From: Paractinoplanes polyasparticus
GTDB taxonomy: Bacteria > Actinomycetota > Actinomycetes > Mycobacteriales > Micromonosporaceae
Assembly (NCBI RefSeq): GCF_019710575.1
Contig: NZ_JAHWFK010000031.1
Coordinates: forward strand, 248,001-312,000
DNA length: 64,000 nt
Direction of reading: 5' to 3'
Each line of letters begins with the position of its first letter. Positions within the stretch are counted from its first letter, which is position 1. The notes beneath the pieces were generated by a model. That model worked only from the letters and a program-made list of their open reading frames with translations. It was not told the DNA's origin and made no database searches. Below, piece by piece: positions 1 through 7,075 of the stretch. The position numbers were made by a program, and so were the translations under genes.

Positions 1-50
1 TGCGGCGGGACTTCGGCGACGGACACGGGGGTGCTGCGGGATTCGTCCAC
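1..50 (-). CDS. 5' end of an unidentified gene running off the left edge
   Basis: A GTG at 48-50 on the minus strand opens a frame that runs without a stop to the window edge (about 16 codons, beginning V-D-E-S-R-S). An AGAGGA ribosome-binding site lies about seven bases upstream. The segment is too short to identify. It lies downstream of an operator/-10 module (99-134) nearly identical to the one in front of the alpha-mannosidase, so I infer that it belongs to the same TetR-controlled regulon, perhaps a transporter or second glycosidase. The family is unknown. Confidence 0.45.
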   Translation of the reverse strand, partial: MDESRSTPVSVAEVPP

Positions 51-98
51 GTCAGATCCTCTGAGCTGAGGGAATGCGGCTGCTGCGGCCGCGTGAGC

Positions 99-134
99 GA
101 ACCGTAACACCGAATTGTTCCGCGTGGAACTTTT
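99..134 (-). promoter_or_regulatory. TetR-type operator plus -10 element, copy 1
   Basis: An imperfect palindrome at 113-134 (AATTGTTCC-N4-GGAACTTTT on the plus strand) is followed, reading leftward, by CGGTGTTACGGTTC. The same arrangement, operator then CGGTGTTACGGTTC, occurs in front of the mannosidase gene at 852-886. TACGGT (plus-strand 101-106) is a plausible -10 for the leftward gene. The left arm differs from the perfect copy at two positions. Confidence 0.6.
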
Positions 135-157
135 TGTTGGTGGCTCCGGCCGAGGGG

Positions 158-796
158 TCAGTCCTCGCGTGGAGTGCCGGTTTCGAGCAGGCGCTCGAGC
201 AGGGCCATGCCGGCGTGCATGTCGGCGCCGGGGTCGAGCAGCCACTGGGTGGAGAGGCCGTCGAGCGCCGCGATCAGCAGGGCGGCCGCGGTGTCGAGCG
301 GGATGTCGGCCCGGACGGTTCCGCGTTCGCGGGCGAACTCCAGCAGCGTCAGCGCCTGCCGGCGCAACGATCGATAGCGCTCGCGGAAGAACTCGCGCGA
401 GTGCTCGTTGCCCGGTTCGAGCGCGCGGGCGACCATGCTGTGCCGCAGGGCCATGAGCCCGGGGACCTGCTGGGCGTAGTTCGCGGCCATCGCCGCGAAG
501 CCCGGCGCCCGGTCGTGACCGGCCTCGTGCGCCTCGGCCAGCGCCTGGCGGTCCTTCTCCCGCAGCACCTCGAGGAAGAGCTCCTCGCGGGTCTCGAAGT
601 AGCGCCGGAGCGCGGCGTGGCTGACCCCGATGGCTTCCCCGATCGCTCGCAGCGAGGTGCCCTCGAATCCGAGGTCGGCGTAGACCTCGACGGCGCGGTC
701 GAGAATCTGCCGGCGACGGAGAATTCCCTTCGGGTAGCGCCCCCGTGCGCCCTGCCCGGACACCGGCGAAACCTTCTCGGGGGCCTCGTCTGTCAT
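158..796 (-). CDS. TetR/AcrR family transcriptional repressor
   Basis: The N-terminal half has a TetR helix-turn-helix: an RRQILDRAVEVYADLGFEG opening, then TSLRAIGEAIGVSHAALRRY. The C-terminal part is a ligand-binding helical domain of the usual size (about 212 aa in total). I prefer the ATG at 796, which has GGGAGGGAG about ten bases upstream. A GTG at 838 in the same frame has no ribosome-binding site. The gene diverges from the alpha-mannosidase gene. The 22-bp palindrome between them, repeated at 113-134, is the likely binding site, so the protein probably represses the mannosidase, the left-edge gene and perhaps itself. The inducer is not visible; a mannoside is only a guess from context. 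Confidence 0.85.
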   Translation of the reverse strand: MTDEAPEKVSPVSGQGARGRYPKGILRRRQILDRAVEVYADLGFEGTSLRAIGEAIGVSHAALRRYFETREELFLEVLREKDRQALAEAHEAGHDRAPGFAAMAANYAQQVPGLMALRHSMVARALEPGNEHSREFFRERYRSLRRQALTLLEFARERGTVRADIPLDTAAALLIAALDGLSTQWLLDPGADMHAGMALLERLLETGTPRED

Positions 797-851
797 CTCG
801 CGCGTTCTCCCTCCCTTGCTGGGTGCGACTCCCGCCACCTTAGTGACGCTG

Positions 852-886
852 AAAAGTTCCGGGTGGAACTTTTCGGTGTTACGGTT
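852..886 (+). promoter_or_regulatory. TetR-type operator plus -10 element, copy 2 (mannosidase promoter)
   Basis: A perfect 22-bp palindrome at 852-873 (AAAAGTTCC-N4-GGAACTTTT) is followed by CGGTGTTACGGTTC. TACGGT at about 880-885 would start transcription close to the ATG at 892, so the mannosidase mRNA is probably leaderless or nearly so. A bound repressor would sit over the -35 region. Confidence 0.7.
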
Positions 887-891
887 CCGTC

Positions 892-3800
892 ATGCATGAC
901 AACGACGGCCAGGCGCAGCTGCGCATCGGCAATGTGCTGAGCACCCGGCTCGGACCGCGCCTCTATCGGCGGATCGCGCCGCTGACGGTGACGGCCTGGG
1001 AGGCGCCCGGCGAACCGGTCCCGTTCCGGGAAGCGGTCACCCAGTCCTTCCAGCCCTTCTCGGCCGGGCAGCGATGGAGCAGGCCCTGGGGCACGACCTG
1101 GTTCCACGTCACCGGCGCGGTGCCGCCGGGCTGGGGCGGCGCCGGCACGGCCGTCCAGATGCTGGTGGACCTCGGATTCAGCGGCCTGCTGCCGGCCTTC
1201 CAGGCCGAGGGGCTGGTGTACCGGCCCGACGGTTCGATCGTCAAGGGCCTCGAACCGTTCAACCACGGGGTCGACATCGACCCGGCCGGTGACGCCGACG
1301 TCGACTTCTACGTCGAGGCCGCGTCGAATCCGAACCTGCTCGAGCACTTCTTCGCGACGACGCTCGCCCCGGCAGCCGGGGGAGCGCCCCTCCCGTCCGG
1401 ATTCGCCTCGCCACGCCGGTCCGACGTGGTTCACCTCGGCGACAAGGCGACCGCCGGCGCCGAGCCCATCTACACCCTCCGCCAGGTCGCGCTGGTCGAG
1501 CGCGACCTCGCCGTGGACGCGCTGCTGCGGGACGCCGCGGGACTCATGGGCCTGATGCGGGAGCTCGACGCCACCTCGCCGCGCCGGGCCGCTGTCCGGC
1601 ACGCGCTCGAGCGGATGTGCGACGTTCTCGACCCCGACGACATCGAGAACACGGTGACGGCGGCCGCCGCCGAGCTGAGGCAGGTTCTCGCCGCACCCGC
1701 CCACCCCAGCGCCCACTCGATCGTCGCGGTCGGCCACGCCCACCTCGACTCGGCCTGGTTGTGGCCGGCCCGCGAGACGGTCCGCAAGGCCGCGCGCACG
1801 TTCTCGAACGTGCTCACCCTGATGGACGCCGACCCCGACTTCGTCTTCGCCGCGTCCAGCGCCCAGCAGTTCGACTGGGTCAGGCAGTTCTATCCCGCCC
1901 TCTTCGAACGGATCCGGGCCCGGGTCCACGAGGGACGGTTCGTTCCGGTCGGCGGCATGTGGGTCGAGAGCGACACCAACATGCCCGGCGGCGAGGCCCT
2001 CGTCCGCCAGTTCCTGCTCGGCCAGAACTTCTTCCTCCGGGAGTTCGGCGTGTTGTCGCGCGAGGCCTGGCTGCCCGACTCGTTCGGTTTCACCGCGGCG
2101 TTCCCGCAGATCGCCCGGGGCGCGGGGACGAACAGTTTCCTGACCCAGAAGCTCTCGTGGAACGACACCAACCGGATGCCGCATCACACGTTCCTCTGGG
2201 AGGGCCTCGACGGCAGCCGGATCTTCACGCACTTTCCGCCCAACGACACCTACGGCTCCGACCTCGGCGCCGGCGACCTGGCCAAGGCGCAGCGGCAGTA
2301 CGCCGAGCGCGGCGCCTCGAACGTGTCGCTGACCCTGTTCGGCTGGTCCGACGGCGGGGGTGGCCCCACCCCGGAGATGCTGGCGGCGGCCCACCGCAAC
2401 CGGGACCTCGAGGGCGCGCCCCGCGTCACTCTCGGTTCCCCGGCGCAGTTCTTCGACGAGGCCAAGCGGACCCTGGCCGATCCGGCCGTCTGGTACGGCG
2501 AGATGTACCTCGAGGGCCACCGCGGGACGTACACGAGTCAGGCCCGCACCAAGCAGGGCAACCGGCGCAGCGAGCACCTCCTGCGCGAGGCCGAGCTCTG
2601 GAGCGCGACCGCGGCGGTCCGCGGGCTTGCCCGCTACCCGTACGAGGAACTCGAATCGATCTGGCAGACGGTGCTGCTGCAGCAGTTCCACGACATCCTT
2701 CCGGGATCGGCCATCGCCTGGGTGCACGACGAGGCCGAGGAGCACTACCGGCAGGTCGCGGTCCGGCTCGAGCGGATCATCGCGGCCGCCCAGCGTGCCC
2801 TGGCCGGCCGCGGCACGGAGAGCGTCGTCTTCAACGCGGCCCCGGTGACCGCCGGCTCCGTCACCGCCCTGGGCGCCGGCTCTCTCGTGGCGGATCCGGC
2901 CGTCGTGCCCGTCCGGTCGGGCTCCGGCTATGCGCTGGGCAACGGCCGCGTGGTCGCGCGTTTCGACGCGTACGGCCGGCTGGTCTCCTTCGTCGACGGG
3001 CGGACCGGCCGGGACCTGATCGCGCCGGGCGAGGCGGCATCGGCGCTCCAGATCTTCCGCGACATCCCGGCCATGTTCGAGGCCTGGGACATCGACCGTT
3101 CCTATCAGCGGTCGGTGACCGAACTGCGCACCCCGGACGCCGTCGAGATCGTCGACCGTTCCCTGGTGGTGACGCACTCCTACGGCAAGTCGTCGATCGT
3201 GCAGCGGTACTGGCTGACCGAGGGCGGCGCCGAGCTGCAGATCGAGACGACCGTCGACTGGCACGAGCAGGAGAAGCTGCTCAAGCTCGCCTTCCCGCTC
3301 GACCTGCGGGCCGACCAGGCCGCGTCGGAGATCCAGTTCGGCCACGTCCTGCGGCCGGCGTACGTCAACACCTCGTGGGACCACGCCCGCTTCGAGACCG
3401 TGGCGCACCGGTGGGTGCACGTCGCCGAGGCGGACTTCGGCGCCGTGGTCGCCAACGGGTCCACCTACGGGCACGACGTCACCCGGACCGTCCGGGCCGA
3501 CGGCGGGACCACGACGCTGGTCCGCGAGTCGCTGCTGCGCGGCCCGAAATACCCGGACCCGCAGGCGGACCAGGGCCTGCACGTGCTGCGCACCGCCCTC
3601 GGTTTCGCGGCCGGCGTCCTCGACGCGGCCGCGGCCGGCTATCGGATCAACCTCCCGGTCCGCACGCTCGAGGACGCGGCGCACGTCGTCGAGCCGGTCG
3701 TGACCGTCTCGGCGGCGTCCGTTCTGGTGGAAGCGGTCAAGCTCGCCGAGGACCGGTCGGGCGATCTCGTCGTCCGGCTGTACGAGGCGGCCGGAGCCCG

Positions 3801-3963
3801 GACCCGGACGACCGTGCAGCCGAACTTCGGCTTCACCGTGGCCCGGTCGACCGATCTCCTCGAGCGTGATCTGGGCCGGTCGACCTGGCACTCGCGGGAC
3901 AGCATCGATCTCGAGCTGCGTCCGTTCGAGATCGTCACCCTGAGGATCAGCCCGTTCCGGTGA
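892..3963 (+). CDS. Alpha-mannosidase, glycoside hydrolase family 38
   Basis: This is a full-length GH38 enzyme (1023 aa) that should remove terminal alpha-mannose from oligosaccharides by a retaining, metal-dependent mechanism. The catalytic domain carries the zinc-binding motif GHAHLD at residues 281-286 and WLPDSFGF near 393-400, where Asp396 is the expected nucleophile. A middle helical domain and the all-beta GH38 C-terminal domain follow. There is no signal peptide, so it acts in the cytoplasm, probably on imported mannosides. The ATG sits just downstream of a TetR-type operator and there is no clear ribosome-binding site, which fits a leaderless transcript. Long antisense reading frames over this gene are shadows. 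Confidence 0.95.
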   Translation: MHDNDGQAQLRIGNVLSTRLGPRLYRRIAPLTVTAWEAPGEPVPFREAVTQSFQPFSAGQRWSRPWGTTWFHVTGAVPPGWGGAGTAVQMLVDLGFSGLLPAFQAEGLVYRPDGSIVKGLEPFNHGVDIDPAGDADVDFYVEAASNPNLLEHFFATTLAPAAGGAPLPSGFASPRRSDVVHLGDKATAGAEPIYTLRQVALVERDLAVDALLRDAAGLMGLMRELDATSPRRAAVRHALERMCDVLDPDDIENTVTAAAAELRQVLAAPAHPSAHSIVAVGHAHLDSAWLWPARETVRKAARTFSNVLTLMDADPDFVFAASSAQQFDWVRQFYPALFERIRARVHEGRFVPVGGMWVESDTNMPGGEALVRQFLLGQNFFLREFGVLSREAWLPDSFGFTAAFPQIARGAGTNSFLTQKLSWNDTNRMPHHTFLWEGLDGSRIFTHFPPNDTYGSDLGAGDLAKAQRQYAERGASNVSLTLFGWSDGGGGPTPEMLAAAHRNRDLEGAPRVTLGSPAQFFDEAKRTLADPAVWYGEMYLEGHRGTYTSQARTKQGNRRSEHLLREAELWSATAAVRGLARYPYEELESIWQTVLLQQFHDILPGSAIAWVHDEAEEHYRQVAVRLERIIAAAQRALAGRGTESVVFNAAPVTAGSVTALGAGSLVADPAVVPVRSGSGYALGNGRVVARFDAYGRLVSFVDGRTGRDLIAPGEAASALQIFRDIPAMFEAWDIDRSYQRSVTELRTPDAVEIVDRSLVVTHSYGKSSIVQRYWLTEGGAELQIETTVDWHEQEKLLKLAFPLDLRADQAASEIQFGHVLRPAYVNTSWDHARFETVAHRWVHVAEADFGAVVANGSTYGHDVTRTVRADGGTTTLVRESLLRGPKYPDPQADQGLHVLRTALGFAAGVLDAAAAGYRINLPVRTLEDAAHVVEPVVTVSAASVLVEAVKLAEDRSGDLVVRLYEAAGARTRTTVQPNFGFTVARSTDLLERDLGRSTWHSRDSIDLELRPFEIVTLRISPFR

Positions 3964-3970
3964 GGACGGA

Positions 3971-4505
3971 TCAGCTCATCTCGGCGAAGGTGTCGGCCAC
4001 CCAGTCGGCGATGAAGGTGCTGACGTGGGACAGGTGGTCGAGTCCGATGTGCTCGGTGGCGCCCTCCTCGGGGGTGAAGACGCGCAGCTCCCGCTTGGGG
4101 GAGTTGACTGCCTGGTCGTACGAGCGGTGGGCGTACGACAGGGGGATCTGCCGATCGTTCGCGCCGTGGGCGATCAGGAAGGGCACCGTGATGTTCCCGA
4201 CGACGCCGTCGAGGTGGACGCCGTCGGCGAAGTCGATGAACTCGTCGAGGTCGGTGTGGCCCCAGACCCACAGCACGTGCTCCCAGTAGTGGGGGACCGG
4301 GCGCTCACCCTCACGTTCGAGGCGCCGGCGTTGAACGGCGCCCCAGTTGTGGTTGGCGCCCCAGGCGACGCACAGAGCCAGGCGCTTCTCGTACGCGGCG
4401 GCGCGCGGGGCGTAGTAGCCGCCGAGTGACCAGCCGACGATGCCGATCCGGGCGGCGTCTACGTCGTCGCGGGTCGCCAGCCAGTCGACGGCGGCCCCGG
4501 CCTGC
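3971..4505 (-). pseudogene. Alpha/beta hydrolase, N-terminus deleted (fused to monooxygenase remnant)
   Basis: The frame encodes the C-terminal part of an alpha/beta hydrolase related to dienelactone or pseudooxynicotine hydrolases. The nucleophile elbow GWSLGG, the acid segment HGANDRQ and a final ATEHIGLDH histidine are all present. Recognisable homology begins only at AAVDWLATRDDVDAARIGI. Everything upstream, including the oxyanion half of the fold, is missing, and the frame runs instead into antisense-looking sequence over the first part of an FAD monooxygenase. The junction lies near 4500-4515. The normal length would be roughly 300 aa or more, so this is a remnant unless the assembly is wrong. 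Confidence 0.75.
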
Positions 4506-4808
4506 CGGGTAGTCAGGCCCGCCGGTGCGCGCGTCGGGGATCTCGGCGACCACCGTCGCGTGCGGGTCCGGCGCCCGGATGCCGGTGACGTCGAAGCAGA
4601 AGCCACGTTCCCGCGCCGCCGGCCAGACGCCGAGGCGGTCCAGCTCCCGCAGCGCGTTGCCCTGCAGGGTGATGCCCGAGCCGAGGGCGGTGGCCTCGGG
4701 CCTGACCTCGATCAGGTCGACGGCGACCCCGGCCTCGGCCAGCCGGATGGCGGTGGCCGACCCCGCGAGGCCGGCGCCGACGACGAGCACGTTGTCCACA
4801 GCGGGCAT
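4505..4808 (-). pseudogene. FAD-dependent monooxygenase, only the first ~95 residues left
   Basis: From an ATG at 4808 with a good AAGGAGT ribosome-binding site, the frame encodes a classic Rossmann FAD-binding start (VLVVGAGLAGSATAIRLAEAG), then the ITLQGNALRELDRLG segment typical of aromatic-ring and 3-hydroxybenzoate-type monooxygenases. Homology stops after DARTGGPD, where the DNA switches to the alpha/beta hydrolase in another frame. The family is normally about 380 residues, so about three quarters is lost. It follows the cyclase remnant by 12 bases, which suggests an original operon cyclase-monooxygenase-hydrolase for degrading an aromatic or cyclic compound. Confidence 0.75.
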
Positions 4809-4820
4809 GTCAGGACTCCT

Positions 4821-5645
4821 TCACTTGACGGCCAGCGGGTTGACCGGAGCGCCGACGGCGCCGGTCACCGGCAGCGGGGCGGCGGTGAGGAAGAACTCCC
4901 AGACGCCGTCGGCTGCGCAGTCGGCGGCGAGGGCGTCCAGGTCCCACATCTCGCCCGGGAACAGTCCGATGTGCGGGATGCACACCTGATGCAGCGGCTG
5001 GAAGGCGACGTCGAACTCGTTCGGGCGCACCTCGAACCCCCACGTGTCGGTGGCGATCCCGGCGATCTCCTTGCGGTGCAGCCAGTCGGCGGTGGTGAAC
5101 GACAGGCCGGGCGCCGGGCCGCCCGCGTAGTCGCCCCAGCCGTCCCGCCGGGCCCGGGCCAGCCGGCCGGTGCGGACGCAGAGCAGGTCGTCCCGGCCGA
5201 CCCGGGCGCTCGGCCCCTGCGCGTCGATGGTCGCCTCCAGGTGTTCGACCGTGATGGCGAAGCCGTCGGGCAGTTCGCCGTCGTCGCCCACCGCCCGGCC
5301 GACGTCGAGCAGCACGCCCCGCCCGGCCAGGTGGGCGGCCGCGGTCTCGATGCCGGTGACCCGGTCGCCCTCGCTGGTCACCACGTCGCCGGCCCGGCGG
5401 CCGTTCCAGGCCCGGCCGTGGTCGAAGATGTGGCCCAGCCCGTCCCACTGGGTCGACGCCTGCAACGGCATGAAGATGACGTCGTCGGCGCCGCCCAGTC
5501 CGTGCGGGAAGCCCTGTCCGCGCTCGGCGTCGAGGCCGGTGTCCAGCATGGTGTGCACCGGGTTGGTACGCCGCCGCCAGCCGTTCTGCGGGCCGTTGGC
5601 GTCGAACGACTGTGCCAGCGAGAACGCGGCGCCCCGCCGGACCAG
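4821..5645 (-). pseudogene. Cyclase family protein (kynurenine-formamidase-like), 5' end deleted
   Basis: The reading frame encodes a metal-dependent cyclase/hydrolase of the kynurenine formamidase fold, with STQWDGLGHIFDHG holding part of the metal-ligand region and TTDTWGFEVRPNE-like C-terminal signatures. Homology extends upstream of the first GTG (5558) through LVRRGAAFSLAQSFDANGPQ to about 5640, where it stops. A TGA lies about 25 bases further on and there is no start codon, so the N-terminus (about 40-60 residues) is gone. The sequence immediately beyond belongs to a LysR regulator on the other strand. An internal GTG at 5558 could still give a shortened product. Confidence 0.65.
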
Positions 5646-5647
5646 CG

Positions 5648-6092
5648 TTGACCAGCGCGGAGCGGGTGTTCACGGCGCAGCCGGACTTCGACCCGGCCAC
5701 GTCGGCCCGCGAGTTCACCCACCGTCGACGACCTGCGCACCATGCCGTGGGTGGTCAGCTATCACGGCCCGACGGCGTCGACGCCGGCCGCCCGTCAGAT
5801 GCGGATGCTGGGGATCGAACCCCGGGTCCAGGTTGTCGTCGAGAGCTTCCTCGTGGTTCCCACCCTGGTCGCCGGCAGCGATCGCATCGCCCTGCTGCAG
5901 CGCCGGCTGATCGATTTGCTGCCGCTCAACGTCGGCGTCCGCGCCCTGACGCCCCCGTTCGACGCCGGCCCGCTGATCGAGGCGATGTGGTGGCACCCCG
6001 TCTACGACGACGACCCCGAGCACATCTACCTGCGCGACGTGCTGGTGCGAGCGGCCCACCAGGCGATCGGTGGCGCCGCCGAGGGGGTGTAG
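5648..6092 (+). pseudogene. LysR-family regulator remnant lacking its DNA-binding domain and an internal block
   Basis: Two pieces of a LysR effector-binding domain are visible. Piece one (5648-5721) reads LTSAERVFTAQPDFDPATSA, the opening of that domain. Piece two, in a different frame from about 5722, reads TVDDLRTMPWVVSYHGPTA and continues to a normal-looking C-terminus at 6092. The HTH half and roughly 100 residues between the pieces are absent. In relatives such a regulator lies divergent to a catabolic operon, which matches the cyclase remnant on the other strand. An ATG at 5742 would give a 116-residue partial domain. Confidence 0.65.
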
Positions 6093-6111
6093 ACGCTGCT
6101 GATGACCGTCT

Positions 6112-6594
6112 TCAGCCGTCCTGCAGGGAATCGAAGAAGGCGGACTTGCGGCGCTCGTACTCCGCCGGGTCGTCGCGATGGCGGACCTTGAGTTCGTTGT
6201 ACGCCGTAACCAGCGCGGGCTCCGCGGCGAGCCGCTGCCAGGTGCGGGTGAAGCGCACATCGTGCTCCGACCCGGCGGGGGTGACCGCGACACCCGTGGG
6301 CAGCGAGGTGTGCTCGACGGCGAACGTGGCCAGGGTCGCCTGCCAGATCTCCGGGTGCACCACCACGTAGACCGCCCGGAGAGCGTCGACCGTCGCCGGG
6401 AAGGCGGCGCCGGGCACGCGCAGATGGAGGTCGACGTCTCCCTTGGTGAGCGCGCCGGGCAGCGAGCTGCCCCCGACCAGTTCGAGCTCATGGGGGCCGG
6501 TCAGCAGGGCCGCCAGCCGCCGGCGTTCGTGCTCCTGGATCAAACGGGCCGTGTCGAGGAACTCCGCCCCGGGCCGGAGGTCGGGCACTGCCAC
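6112..6594 (-). CDS. GrpB-family (UPF0157) nucleotidyltransferase-fold protein
   Basis: The 160-residue protein matches the GrpB/UPF0157 family: LVGGSSLPGALTKGDVDLHL carries the G-S-x10-D-x-D pattern of a minimal nucleotidyltransferase fold, and the C-terminus ends in the usual RHRDDPAEYERRKSAFFDSL helix. The substrate is not known for the family. It is the last gene of the GH65-GNAT-GrpB operon, starting only three bases after the acetyltransferase stop, and no separate promoter is apparent. Confidence 0.8.
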   Translation of the reverse strand: MAVPDLRPGAEFLDTARLIQEHERRRLAALLTGPHELELVGGSSLPGALTKGDVDLHLRVPGAAFPATVDALRAVYVVVHPEIWQATLATFAVEHTSLPTGVAVTPAGSEHDVRFTRTWQRLAAEPALVTAYNELKVRHRDDPAEYERRKSAFFDSLQDG

Positions 6595-6597
6595 GGC

Positions 6598-7074
6598 TCA
6601 GGACTGGGGGAGCAGGTCTTTGGCCAGATTGCGGCCGGTTTCGGTGAAGCCCAGCTGCTCGTAGAGGGCCCGCGCGCCGGTGTTGTGGGCGAAGACGTGC
6701 AGGCCGATCCGGGTCAGCCCGTTGCCGTGGCACCAGCGCTCGGCGGCCAGCATGATGGCGCGGCCGTAGCCCTGGCGGCGCAGGCCGGGCTCGACAGCGA
6801 CGTTGTAGACGAACGCGGTGTCGTCGGTGACCTTGATCCAGAGGAAGCCGACCCGGCGGTCGCCGTCGTAGGCGTACCAGAAATGGTGGTGCGGGGTGGC
6901 GAACTCGTCGGGAAGCAACTTCGCGTAGGTGTCGGCGGCGTTGCGGGCCGCGTCCTGCGCCGACCGGCCCGACGCGGCGACACTCTGCGCGTAGTGCGCC
7001 TCGGCCTCGGCCCGCCACGGCCGGTACTCGTCCTCGGTCATCGGTTCCAGCCGAACGTCCGTCATGACCGCCAA
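6598..7074 (-). CDS. GNAT-family N-acetyltransferase
   Basis: This 158-residue single-domain GNAT protein has the acetyl-CoA pyrophosphate loop in RRQGYGRAIMLAAERWC and the C-terminal HNTGARALYEQLGFTETGR motif. It should transfer an acetyl group to an amine, and the acceptor is unknown. It starts one base after the GH65 stop codon and is followed three bases later by the GrpB-type gene, so the three are likely co-transcribed. There is no obvious functional link to sugar phosphorolysis. Confidence 0.88.
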   Translation of the reverse strand: MAVMTDVRLEPMTEDEYRPWRAEAEAHYAQSVAASGRSAQDAARNAADTYAKLLPDEFATPHHHFWYAYDGDRRVGFLWIKVTDDTAFVYNVAVEPGLRRQGYGRAIMLAAERWCHGNGLTRIGLHVFAHNTGARALYEQLGFTETGRNLAKDLLPQS

Positions 7075-7075
7075 C

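Noticed and set aside
793..3891. Very long antisense open frame (over 1000 codons) across the alpha-mannosidase
   Set aside because: It is low-complexity Arg/Gly/Asp-rich sequence with no start signal, typical of the complementary frame of a high-GC gene; the plus-strand GH38 motifs are unmistakable.
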